A DNA stretch of 64,000 bases from UBA1426 sp050953365. Lineage in GTDB: Bacteria > Bacillota > Clostridia > Peptostreptococcales > Anaerovoracaceae. The stretch is taken from positions 62,001 to 126,000 of the forward strand of contig JBMNMN010000009.1 of assembly GCA_050953365.1 (NCBI GenBank). Direction: 5' to 3'. Under the pieces are notes generated by a model. It saw only the letters and a program-made list of their open reading frames with translations, was not told the DNA's origin and did no database searches. The position numbers and the translations under genes are program-made. This document shows, one piece after another, positions 16,971 to 25,598 of this stretch (position 1 is the first letter of the stretch; each line of letters opens with the position of its first letter).

Positions 16971-17219
16971 GTTTCTTCACCTCCGGTTTTGTTGTTGTGG
17001 TAACTACATTGTAACCGAACGAAGAGACATGTTCTCTTTTTATTTTTTAATTTACACCATTATACGGACGTAACTGTTTTTTGCACAGAATGGATCGTTT
17101 CGCATCTTTTGATCCACACATAACTCAATTTTTTGCACAGAAACACAATTAAATTTTGATTTCTTCCCATTCCCAAGATCTCTCAAGCAAATTCGGAGCC
17201 TCCTGGGACCGGTAATGCT

Positions 17220-17249
17220 AAAAAGGCCACGGGGATTGTACCCGTGGCC
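17220..17249 (-). terminator. Terminator of the str operon (after tuf copy 1)
   Basis: The hairpin GGCCACGGG / CCCGTGGCC read leftwards is followed by TTTTT. A nearly identical hairpin follows tuf copy 2 at 35428, so the two tuf genes share terminator design. Confidence 0.85.
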
Positions 17250-17278
17250 AACTTGATTATCTTGTCTGTATCTTTCTC

Positions 17279-18472
17279 TTATTCTGTGATGGCTGTTACT
17301 ACGCCTGCTCCTACCGTTCTGCCGCCTTCACGAATAGCGAACCGAAGTCCTTCTTCAATGGCGATGGGAGTGATCAGGCTGATCTCCATCTGGATGTTGT
17401 CTCCCGGCATGCACATCTCTACGCCTTCCGGCAGCGCGATGTCGCCTGTTACGTCCGTCGTTCTGAAGTAGAACTGGGGTCTGTATCCGTTAAAGAACGG
17501 AGTGTGTCTTCCTCCCTCTTCCTTCTTCAGTACGTATACCTCTGCGGAGAACTTGGTGTGGGGATGGATCGAACCCGGCGCTGCAAGTACCTGGCCTCTC
17601 TCGATCTCCGTTCTCTGTACGCCGCGCAGCAGCGCTCCGATGTTGTCTCCTGCCTGTGCCTGATCCAACAGTTTACGGAACATTTCAACGCCCGTTACAA
17701 CTACCTTCCGCTTCTCATCCGTCAAGCCTACGATTTCTACTTCGTCCGATACCTTCAGAATGCCTCTCTCTACTCTTCCCGTGGCTACCGTACCGCGGCC
17801 CGTGATGGAGAATACGTCTTCTACCGGCATCAGGAACGGTTTCTCCGTAGCTCTCTGCGGCTCCGGAATGTAGCTGTCTACCGCTTCGAACAGCTCTACG
17901 ATCTTATCTCCCCAAGGTCCTTCCGGATCTTCCAGCGCGCCCAGCGCGGATCCCCGAATGATCGGTGTGTCGTCTCCAGGAAATTCATACATATCAAGAA
18001 GCTCTCTTACTTCCATCTCTACCAGGTCCAGAAGCTCCTCGTCGTCTACCATGTCGCACTTGTTCAGGAATACGATGATGTAGGGTACGCCTACCTGCCT
18101 GGACAAAAGAATGTGCTCTCTCGTCTGGGGCATGGGTCCGTCTGTGGCTGCCACTACTAGAATCGCTCCGTCCATCTGCGCAGCTCCCGTGATCATGTTC
18201 TTTACATAGTCCGCGTGGCCCGGGCAGTCTACGTGCGCATAGTGGCGGTTCGGCGTCTCATATTCTACGTGAGATGTAGCAATCGTAATTCCTCTTTCCT
18301 TCTCTTCTGGCGCTTTGTCGATCTGATCAAAAGCTACCATCTGTCCTAATCCGTATCTCTGATACAAAGTCTTTGTAATCGCCGCCGTCAATGTCGTCTT
18401 TCCATGGTCTACGTGACCGATGGTTCCGATATTGACGTGGGGCTTGGTCCGTTCAAATTTTGATTTCGCCAT
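17279..18472 (-). CDS. tuf: Elongation factor Tu (copy 1)
   Basis: EF-Tu (397 residues) delivers aminoacyl-tRNA to the ribosome. GTPase motifs are GHVDHGKTT (residues 18-26), DCPGH and NKCD; the C-terminal GGRTVGAGVV is typical. It ends the str operon 37 bases after fusA. The coding sequence is virtually identical to copy 2 at 35479; I found one silent base difference (17683 region), and identity stops at the ribosome binding site, indicating gene conversion. Confidence 0.98.
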   Translation of the reverse strand: MAKSKFERTKPHVNIGTIGHVDHGKTTLTAAITKTLYQRYGLGQMVAFDQIDKAPEEKERGITIATSHVEYETPNRHYAHVDCPGHADYVKNMITGAAQMDGAILVVAATDGPMPQTREHILLSRQVGVPYIIVFLNKCDMVDDEELLDLVEMEVRELLDMYEFPGDDTPIIRGSALGALEDPEGPWGDKIVELFEAVDSYIPEPQRATEKPFLMPVEDVFSITGRGTVATGRVERGILKVSDEVEIVGLTDEKRKVVVTGVEMFRKLLDQAQAGDNIGALLRGVQRTEIERGQVLAAPGSIHPHTKFSAEVYVLKKEEGGRHTPFFNGYRPQFYFRTTDVTGDIALPEGVEMCMPGDNIQMEISLITPIAIEEGLRFAIREGGRTVGAGVVTAITE

Positions 18473-18509
18473 TGTGGTTTCCTCCTTTTCCTAAGGTCCG
18501 TCCTTAGGC

Positions 18510-20573
18510 CTACTTGTTTATCTTATCCAATAAATTCTCGGGCAGTTTTTCAAAATGGTCAAACTGCATAACATAAACGCCCCGGCCCTGTGTCTTGGAA
18601 CGCAGGTCCGTAGCATAGCCGAACATTTCCGACAAAGGAACATATCCCTTGACGTTGACGGCTCCGGAACGCATATCCGTACCTTCAATGCGCCCTCTTC
18701 GAGAGTTCATGTCACCGATAATATCGCCCATGTATTCTTCCGGAGCTGTGATCTCCACCTTGAAAATCGGTTCAAGAAGCACCGGTTTTGCCTTTTTGGC
18801 AGCTTCGCGGAAAGCCATGGAAGCGGCAACCTTGAAAGCCATCTCCGAGGAGTCTACTTCATGATAGGAGCCGTCATACAGCTCTACTCCTATATCTACT
18901 ACCTGATATCCGGCTATCGGGCCGGACAGCATGGCTTCTCGTATACCCTCGTCGATCTTGGGGATATATTCCTTGGGAATCGCCCCGCCGACAATCGTAC
19001 TCTTGAACTCGTAGCCGGCACCGGGCTCTCTGGGCGTAACTCGAATCTTCACATGGCCGTACTGGCCGCGGCCGCCGGTCTGCTTGACATACTTGTATTC
19101 CACATCCGCAGGCGCAGACAGAGTTTCTTTGTAGGAAACCTGAGGCTTGCCCACATTTGCCTCCACCTTGAATTCTCGCAGAAGACGATCCACGATAATT
19201 TCCAGATGGAGCTCGCCCATGCCCGCAATAATGGTCTGACCCGTTTCCGGATTGGTATAAGCCCGGAAAGTGGGGTCCTCCTCCGCCAGCTTCATCAGCG
19301 CAGCGCCCATTTTGTCCTGCCCCGCCTTAGTCTTAGGCTCAATGGCAATCTCGATAACCGGATCGGGGAAGTCCATGGACTCCAGGATAATGGGACGTTT
19401 CTCGTCGCAAAGCGTATCTCCGGTGGTCGTGCTCTTCAAACCTACGGCTGCAGCAATATCGCCGGCATAGACAACGTCCGCTTCCGATCTGTGATTTGCA
19501 TGCATCCGAAGGATTCTTCCCACCCGTTCCTTCTTTTCCTTAACAGAATTATATACATAGGAACCGGATTCCAAACTTCCGGAATACACCCTGAAAAATG
19601 CTAATTTCCCCACGTAGGGATCCGCCATGATTTTAAAGGCAAGCGCAGAGAAAGGTTCTTGATCGCTGGCCGCTCTCTCCGCCTCCTTGTCTGTCTTCGG
19701 CTCAATCCCTTTGATGGGAGGAATATCAATGGGGGAGGGCAAATAGTCTACCACTGCATCCAACAAAGGCTGAACGCCCTTATTTTTATAAGCGGATCCG
19801 CATAACACGGGAACCAGAGTTCCTTCGATGGTCATCTTGCGAATGCACGCTTTGATTTCTTCGATAGAGAGTTCCTCCCCTTCCAGGTACTTCATTAATA
19901 CTTCTTCATCTGCTTCCGCAACGGCCTCTAACAGAGCATATCGATACTTCTCTGCTTCAGCCAGCAGTTCAGCAGGAATCTCCGTAATATGAATGTCCTT
20001 TCCCAGGTCATCCTTATATATTTCAGCTTTCATCTCTACCAGGTCAATCATGCCCACAAACGTATCTTCCTTCCCGATGGGAATCTGGATAGGCACTGCA
20101 TTGGCCTTGAGCTTGTCCCTGACCATATCAACGACGCGAAGGAAGTCGGCTCCGACGATATCCATCTTGTTGACAAAGATGATTCTCGGAACGTTGTACT
20201 TTTCAGCCTGCCTCCAAACGGTCTCCGACTGAGGTTCCACACCTCCCTTTGCACACAGCACAGCCACAGCCCCATCCAGCACACGAAGGGATCTTTCCAC
20301 CTCAACGGTGAAATCTACGTGTCCGGGCGTATCGATGATATTTATCCTGGTATCTTTCCATTGGGCCGTTGTTGCAGCAGAAGTTATTGTAATGCCTCTT
20401 TCCTGCTCTTGCTCCATCCAGTCCATGGTCGCCGACCCTTCATGGGTCTCACCCAATTTGTGGGTCCTGCCTGTATAGAAGAGGATGCGTTCCGTGGTGG
20501 TAGTTTTTCCGGCATCAATATGCGCCATAATGCCAATATTTCTTATTTTTTCCAACGGAAATTCTCTAGGCAT
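18510..20573 (-). CDS. fusA: Elongation factor G
   Basis: EF-G (687 residues) is the translocation GTPase. It shows IMAHIDAGKTTTTERIL (G1), RGITITSAA (switch region), DTPGHVDF (G3), NKMD (G4), and the domain IV/V segments GQYGHVKIRV and EYMGDIIGDMNSRRG. Length is normal. It lies between rpsG and tuf. A second, partial EF-G-like gene is at the right edge of the window. Confidence 0.98.
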   Translation of the reverse strand: MPREFPLEKIRNIGIMAHIDAGKTTTTERILFYTGRTHKLGETHEGSATMDWMEQEQERGITITSAATTAQWKDTRINIIDTPGHVDFTVEVERSLRVLDGAVAVLCAKGGVEPQSETVWRQAEKYNVPRIIFVNKMDIVGADFLRVVDMVRDKLKANAVPIQIPIGKEDTFVGMIDLVEMKAEIYKDDLGKDIHITEIPAELLAEAEKYRYALLEAVAEADEEVLMKYLEGEELSIEEIKACIRKMTIEGTLVPVLCGSAYKNKGVQPLLDAVVDYLPSPIDIPPIKGIEPKTDKEAERAASDQEPFSALAFKIMADPYVGKLAFFRVYSGSLESGSYVYNSVKEKKERVGRILRMHANHRSEADVVYAGDIAAAVGLKSTTTGDTLCDEKRPIILESMDFPDPVIEIAIEPKTKAGQDKMGAALMKLAEEDPTFRAYTNPETGQTIIAGMGELHLEIIVDRLLREFKVEANVGKPQVSYKETLSAPADVEYKYVKQTGGRGQYGHVKIRVTPREPGAGYEFKSTIVGGAIPKEYIPKIDEGIREAMLSGPIAGYQVVDIGVELYDGSYHEVDSSEMAFKVAASMAFREAAKKAKPVLLEPIFKVEITAPEEYMGDIIGDMNSRRGRIEGTDMRSGAVNVKGYVPLSEMFGYATDLRSKTQGRGVYVMQFDHFEKLPENLLDKINK

Positions 20574-20618
20574 ATCCTAACTCCTTTCTACAACAAAACG
20601 ATTTGTTGTTGTACTTTT

Positions 20619-21089
20619 CTACCACCTGTAATGTGCAAATGCCTTGTTGGCATCTGCCATCTTGTGGGTGTCTTCTTTCTTTTTCACAGATGCACCTGTT
20701 CCATTAGCCGCATCCATGATCTCTCTTGCAAGTCTCTCGGACATAGTACGCTCGCCTCTGGCCCTGGTATATTTGGTCAACCAGCGCAGTCCCAGAGTCT
20801 GGCGTCTTTCCGGTCTTACCTCTACGGGAACCTGATAGTTGGCTCCGCCAACCCGCCTGGCCTTTACTTCGACCACAGGCATAATGTTATTGATGGCCTT
20901 CTGGAAAACTTCCAGAGGATCCTCTCCCGTAGCTTGTTTAATTTTGTCAAATGCATCATAAACGATGGATTGTGCAATTCCCTTTTTCCCGTCGAGCATA
21001 ATGCTGTTGATAAGCTTTGCTACAACAACACTGCCATAAACCGGATCGGGAAGCACTTCTCTCTTTGGTACATTACCTTTTCTTGGCAT
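20619..21089 (-). CDS. rpsG: 30S ribosomal protein S7
   Basis: S7 (156 residues) nucleates assembly of the 30S head. The start MPRKGNVPKREVLPDPVYGS is preceded by a GGAGGG-type site; the upstream extension of the frame is ignored. The RRVGGANYQVPVEV and RWLTKYTRARGE motifs and the AFAHYRW end are characteristic. Standard str operon position. Confidence 0.97.
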   Translation of the reverse strand: MPRKGNVPKREVLPDPVYGSVVVAKLINSIMLDGKKGIAQSIVYDAFDKIKQATGEDPLEVFQKAINNIMPVVEVKARRVGGANYQVPVEVRPERRQTLGLRWLTKYTRARGERTMSERLAREIMDAANGTGASVKKKEDTHKMADANKAFAHYRW

Positions 21090-21328
21090 TTCTCTTCCCT
21101 CCTTATTGCATGCGATAATACTCGCTCGGTACTCGACCTCCCAAAAAGAGGCCGTGATGCCACTCAATTTATATCATTCTGCCCAAAACACGAAATGTTT
21201 TGCAATCTTGTTGGCAGAATTTATGCTAAGAAATCCAAAATCTTTAATTTCGTGATTCCTGTCATATATAATTAAGGGCACATTTGTTAAATTTCCGTAC
21301 GAAACTTACCTTTGCAATCTTCCCGTTA

Positions 21329-21745
21329 TTACTTCTTTTTCGCTCTCTTCGCTCCATATTTGGAACGTGCCTGGCCTCTGTTCGCCACGCCTGCCGTATC
21401 CAGCGTTCCTCTGACAATATGATATCTCACACCGGGCAGGTCCTTGACTCTGCCACCACGAATCAGCACAACGCTATGCTCTTGCAGGTTGTGGCCGATG
21501 CCGGGAATGTAAGCGGTGACCTCGATACCATTGGTCAGACGGACTCTGGCTACTTTTCTCAGAGCTGAGTTCGGCTTCTTCGGAGTGACAGTCTTAACGG
21601 AAGTGCACACGCCTCTCTTCTGCGGCGCCTTGATATCAGTAGACTTTCTTCTGATCGTATTGAGGCCCTTCAACAGTGCAGGAGCCTGTGACTTCTTCTC
21701 AGATCTGGTCCTTCCTTCTCTTACCAATTGGTTAATGGTAGGCAT
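21329..21745 (-). CDS. rpsL: 30S ribosomal protein S12
   Basis: S12 (138 residues) controls decoding fidelity and is the streptomycin target. The start MPTINQLVREGR is preceded by a good ribosome binding site. The loop TPKKPNSALRKVARVRLTNG is the wild-type streptomycin-sensitive form (Lys in TPKKPNSA), and GRVKDLPGVRYH carries the second resistance site, also Lys. First gene of the str operon. Confidence 0.97.
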   Translation of the reverse strand: MPTINQLVREGRTRSEKKSQAPALLKGLNTIRRKSTDIKAPQKRGVCTSVKTVTPKKPNSALRKVARVRLTNGIEVTAYIPGIGHNLQEHSVVLIRGGRVKDLPGVRYHIVRGTLDTAGVANRGQARSKYGAKRAKKK

Positions 21746-21902
21746 TCTGTGTTTCTCCTTTCTTGCTGCAAAGTTCCTTCCCGTCTGATCCATCAGATTG
21801 CAGAAAAAGCTCTATAGCAGCATACTCTTTTCTATTTAAACCTTTAAGGGTTTAAACTTTGCTGCGCAAATGTGGTTAGGTGCGCAAAACGAACCGGCGT
21901 TT

Positions 21903-21932
21903 AGTATACCACCGCCGGCTCATTATTGTCAA
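21903..21932 (-). promoter_or_regulatory. Sigma-A promoter of the str operon
   Basis: Consensus -35 TTGACA (21927-21932) and -10 TATACT (21903-21908) are separated by 18 bases, just 12 bases after the rpoC stop. This makes rpsL-rpsG-fusA-tuf an independent transcription unit. Confidence 0.8.
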
Positions 21933-21943
21933 TCTTTTTATGT

Positions 21944-24900
21944 CTATAAGATCTCATCCATCTCTGCTACAGATTGAAATAAGGCAGAAATGTCTCCCTG
22001 TGCCAGATCATGAACAGAGACTTCCCCTTCTTCACCTTCTTCTGCGTTCAACTCATCATCTGCATAATTAAAGGATTCCATGTATTCGGTGTTGACACCG
22101 TAATCCACTGCGATATCCCTGTACCGCTTCATGCCCGTTCCCGCCGGTATAAGCTTTCCGATGATGACGTTTTCCTTCAGACCGAGCAGATTGTCCGTCT
22201 TTCCCTTGATTGCCGCATCCGTAAGCACTCTGGTGGTCTCCTGGAAGGATGCAGCCGAAAGGAAGGAGTTGGTAGCCAAAGAAGCCTTCGTAATACCCAA
22301 GAGCACTCTCTTGGCTTTGGCAGGTTCAAGACCTTCTTCCTCAGCTCTCCAATTTGCCTCTTCCAGTTCGGAAAGGCTGTAAAGACCGCCTGGCAATAGA
22401 TCCGTGTCACCGGCTTCTTCGATCTTGTACTTGGACAGCATCTGGCTCAGGATGACCTCAACGTGTTTATCATTGATGTCTACACCCTGATTTTTGTACA
22501 CTCTCTGCACTTCTTTAAGAAGGTATTGGTAAACACCTTCGACGCCGTTCAACCTCAATATATCGTGGGGATTCAGAGGGCCTTGGGTAATGGCTTCGCC
22601 GGCTAATATGAAATCGCCTTTGGAAACCCGCAGCCTGGCTCCGTAAGGAACTACGTAGACCTTCTCTTCCTCTCCGCGGATCTTAACTTCAATCTTATTG
22701 TCTTTTCTCGTCTCAATGGACACCACCGTACCGTCCGCCTCGCAGATCTCGGCCAAACCTTTAGGCTTTCTGGCTTCGAAGAGCTCTTCGACTCTGGGAA
22801 GACCCTGAGTGATATCGCTTCCCGCAACACCTCCCGTATGGAAAGTACGCATGGTCAGCTGAGTTCCCGGTTCACCGATGGACTGGGCTGCCGTAATGCC
22901 TACCGCCTCTCCGATGTTCACCGGCTCGCCGGTGGCCAGGTTCCGGCCATAGCAAGTGGCACAGATGCCGTTCTTGCTCTTGCAGGTCATAACGGATCGG
23001 ATCGCCACGGATTCAATTCCCGATTTTTCAATCTCATCCGCATGCTTTTCCAGGATCTCCTGTCCCGCTTCTACAATGACCTTGCCCGTGCTGTCTATGA
23101 TATCCATTAGAGCGGTTCTGCCGATAATGCGCAACTTGAGAGATTCTATGATCTCTTTTCCGTCTGTAAAGGCTCGCACTTCAATGCCTTCGTTTGTTCC
23201 GCAATCCAGCTCTCTCACAATGACATTGTGGCTCACATCCACCAGTCTCCTGGTAAGATATCCCGAGTCCGCCGTACGGAGGGCCGTGTCCGCAAGTCCC
23301 TTTCTGGCGCCGTTGGTCGAAGTGAAATACTCCAGTACGGACAGTCCTTCCCGGAAGTTTGAGGTGATGGGGATCTCAATGGTATGCCCGGAGGCATTGG
23401 TCATCAAGCCGCGCATTCCGCAGATCTGCTGAATCTGTTTCTTGCTTCCTCTGGCTCCCGAGTGGGCCATGACAAATAAATTGTTCAATGTGCTGAGAGA
23501 ATCCATCAATGCATTGGCTACATCATCTGTGGCAACGTTCCAGGTCTTTAGGACCCTCTCATATCGCTCCGAGTTGGACATAAGTCCCTTGCGATAAGCC
23601 GACTCATACTTTTCAACCATTTTTCTCGCGTCATCGATGATTCCGGACTTGGCCTCCGGTATCTCCATGTCTGAAACGCTGATGGTAATGGCTGCCATGG
23701 TCGAGTAATGGAAGCCCATGGTTTTAATATGATCGAGTATATTTGCAGTCGCTGTATTTCCAAAGATCCGATAGCAGCGGTCTATAATCTGGCTGAGTTT
23801 CTTCTTGTCGCAGAGGAAGTCCACCTCCAGAGAATAGGGATCCACCGTCCTGTCCACATAACCCAGCTCTTGAGGAATGTGCTCATTGAAGATAAACCTA
23901 CCTACGGTAGACTCCACCAGCCTGCCTCTGTCATCCGGATTTAGTCTCTTTCTCACCTTAACTCTGGCATGCAGACCTACAACACCGTTTCTGTATGCCA
24001 TGAGCATCTCGTCATAATCCGCAAAGACCTTACCGTCGCCCTTTTCCGCAGGTGTGTTTCTCTCCTCCGTACCCGGGTGAGTGAGGTAGTAGCAGCCTAA
24101 TACCATATCTTGGGTGGGAGTAGTGATGGGGCTTCCGTCCTTGGGCGCTAATATATTGTTTACGGACAGCATAAGGAACCTGGCTTCCGCTTGCGCCTCT
24201 ACGGACAGGGGCACGTGGACGGCCATCTGGTCTCCGTCGAAGTCTGCGTTGTATGCGGTACATACCAGAGGATGAAGTTGTATGGCTTTGCCTTCCACCA
24301 ATACGGGTTCAAAGGCCTGAATGCCCAACCGGTGCAGCGTCGGAGCCCGGTTTAAAAGAACCGGATGCTCTTTGATAACCTCATCCAGCACATCCCATAC
24401 TTCCGGTCTGACCTTTTCTACCATCCTTTTTGCGCTCTTAATATTGTGGGCGTAACCGTCCTGAACCAGCATCTTCATGATGAAAGGTTTGAACAGCTCA
24501 AGAGCCATTCTCTTAGGCAATCCGCACTGGTAGAATTTCAGTTCGGGTCCTACTACGATTACGGACCGGCCGGAATAGTCAACACGCTTACCTAAAAGGT
24601 TCTGGCGAAACCGGCCCTGTTTGCCCTTTAACATATCGGAAAGGGATTTTAAAGGCCTCGATCCCGGCCCCGTAACGGGCCTGCCCCGTCTGCCGTTGTC
24701 GATAAGGGCATCCACCGCTTCCTGGAGCATACGCTTTTCATTTCGCACAATAATATCCGGAGCGCTTAAATCCAGAAGCCTCTTCAGCCGGTTGTTACGG
24801 TTGATCACCCTTCTGTAAAGATCGTTTAAGTCGGAAGTGGCAAATCGTCCGCCGTCCAGCTGCACCATGGGGCGCAGATCCGGCGGGATAACGGGAATGA

Positions 24901-25588
24901 CTTCAAGAATCATCCACTCCGGTCTGTTTCCGGAGAGCCGCAAGGCTTCGATCACTTCTAAGCGTCTGACTATGCGGATTTTCTTCTGTCCGGTGCTGTC
25001 CTTAAGCTCATCTCTGAGTTCCTTGGAAAGCTCATCCAGATCCGTTTTTGCCAGCAGTTCCCGAATGGCTTCGGCTCCCATGGCAGCCCGAAAGCTGTTT
25101 CCGTAATCCTCTCTGGCTTGGCGATATTGCTGCTCTGTGAGGATTTCTTTGTATGCCATGTCTGTATCACCGGGATCCAGCACAATGTAGGCGGCAAAAT
25201 ACAGTACCTTCTCCAGATTTCTCGGAGAGATGTTCAGCACCAGTCCCATTCTGCTGGGAATCCCCTTGAAATACCAGATATGGGATACGGGTGCGGCCAA
25301 TTCGATATGGCCCATGCGCTCTCTTCTTACTTTTGCCTTTGTGACTTCAACACCGCAGCGATCGCAGACGATCCCCTTGAATCGAATTCTTTTATATTTC
25401 CCGCAATGGCATTCCCAGTCCTTCGTGGGACCAAATATCTTTTCACAGAAAAGGCCTTCCTTTTCCGGCTTTAGCGTTCTATAGTTGATTGTTTCAGGCT
25501 TTTTGACTTCACCCCTGGACCAACCTCTGATCTTCTCCGGTGATGCCAGGCTGATACGAAGCGATTCAAAATTGTTCAGTTCCTGCAT
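21944..25588 (-). CDS. rpoC: RNA polymerase beta' subunit
   Basis: A 1214-residue beta' subunit. The N-terminal zinc ribbon (CHCGKYKRIRFKGIVCDRCG, residues about 60-80), the catalytic NADFDGDQMAVHVPL and the bridge/trigger region (GEAVGITAAQSIGEPGTQLTMRTFH within about 905-935) are all visible. Length is normal for Clostridia. The C terminus is short and acidic (AEEGEEGEVSVHDL). It starts 10 bases after the rpoB stop, with which it is cotranscribed. Confidence 0.98.
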   Translation of the reverse strand: MQELNNFESLRISLASPEKIRGWSRGEVKKPETINYRTLKPEKEGLFCEKIFGPTKDWECHCGKYKRIRFKGIVCDRCGVEVTKAKVRRERMGHIELAAPVSHIWYFKGIPSRMGLVLNISPRNLEKVLYFAAYIVLDPGDTDMAYKEILTEQQYRQAREDYGNSFRAAMGAEAIRELLAKTDLDELSKELRDELKDSTGQKKIRIVRRLEVIEALRLSGNRPEWMILEVIPVIPPDLRPMVQLDGGRFATSDLNDLYRRVINRNNRLKRLLDLSAPDIIVRNEKRMLQEAVDALIDNGRRGRPVTGPGSRPLKSLSDMLKGKQGRFRQNLLGKRVDYSGRSVIVVGPELKFYQCGLPKRMALELFKPFIMKMLVQDGYAHNIKSAKRMVEKVRPEVWDVLDEVIKEHPVLLNRAPTLHRLGIQAFEPVLVEGKAIQLHPLVCTAYNADFDGDQMAVHVPLSVEAQAEARFLMLSVNNILAPKDGSPITTPTQDMVLGCYYLTHPGTEERNTPAEKGDGKVFADYDEMLMAYRNGVVGLHARVKVRKRLNPDDRGRLVESTVGRFIFNEHIPQELGYVDRTVDPYSLEVDFLCDKKKLSQIIDRCYRIFGNTATANILDHIKTMGFHYSTMAAITISVSDMEIPEAKSGIIDDARKMVEKYESAYRKGLMSNSERYERVLKTWNVATDDVANALMDSLSTLNNLFVMAHSGARGSKKQIQQICGMRGLMTNASGHTIEIPITSNFREGLSVLEYFTSTNGARKGLADTALRTADSGYLTRRLVDVSHNVIVRELDCGTNEGIEVRAFTDGKEIIESLKLRIIGRTALMDIIDSTGKVIVEAGQEILEKHADEIEKSGIESVAIRSVMTCKSKNGICATCYGRNLATGEPVNIGEAVGITAAQSIGEPGTQLTMRTFHTGGVAGSDITQGLPRVEELFEARKPKGLAEICEADGTVVSIETRKDNKIEVKIRGEEEKVYVVPYGARLRVSKGDFILAGEAITQGPLNPHDILRLNGVEGVYQYLLKEVQRVYKNQGVDINDKHVEVILSQMLSKYKIEEAGDTDLLPGGLYSLSELEEANWRAEEEGLEPAKAKRVLLGITKASLATNSFLSAASFQETTRVLTDAAIKGKTDNLLGLKENVIIGKLIPAGTGMKRYRDIAVDYGVNTEYMESFNYADDELNAEEGEEGEVSVHDLAQGDISALFQSVAEMDEIL

Positions 25589-25598
25589 ATCTTACCTC

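Larger units (their letters stand above)
15488..17076 (-). mobile_element. IS256-family insertion sequence
   Basis: A 1589-bp element flanked by an 8-bp direct repeat GTTTTTTG (15480-15487 and 17077-17084), the duplication size expected of IS256. The ends are imperfect inverted repeats of about 27 bases sharing GTCC and GTGTAAATT. It carries one intact transposase on the minus strand. Confidence 0.88.
15414..17139. repeat. Cluster of 28-30-bp repeats split by IS256
   Basis: A 28-bp sequence starting TGTGCAAAAAATTGAG at 15414-15441 is the exact reverse complement of 17112-17139. A third, degenerate unit begins at 15463 and is interrupted by IS256. Removing the IS and one copy of its 8-bp duplication restores a unit ending in TTTTTTGCACAG, giving three units with spacers of about 21-22 bases. 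The outer ends TGTG...CACA and internal repeats resemble IS21-type termini, so this may be a deleted mobile element. Confidence 0.7.

Noticed and set aside
5079..17278. Genomic island integrated at a tRNA
   Set aside because: No tRNA gene, integrase or attachment repeats border the block.
18555..19604. Plus-strand open frame of 349 codons opposite fusA
   Set aside because: It is antisense to a clear EF-G gene, has no ribosome binding site, and its composition is that of a codon-bias shadow. Similar shadows lie opposite rpoB, tuf and pfk.
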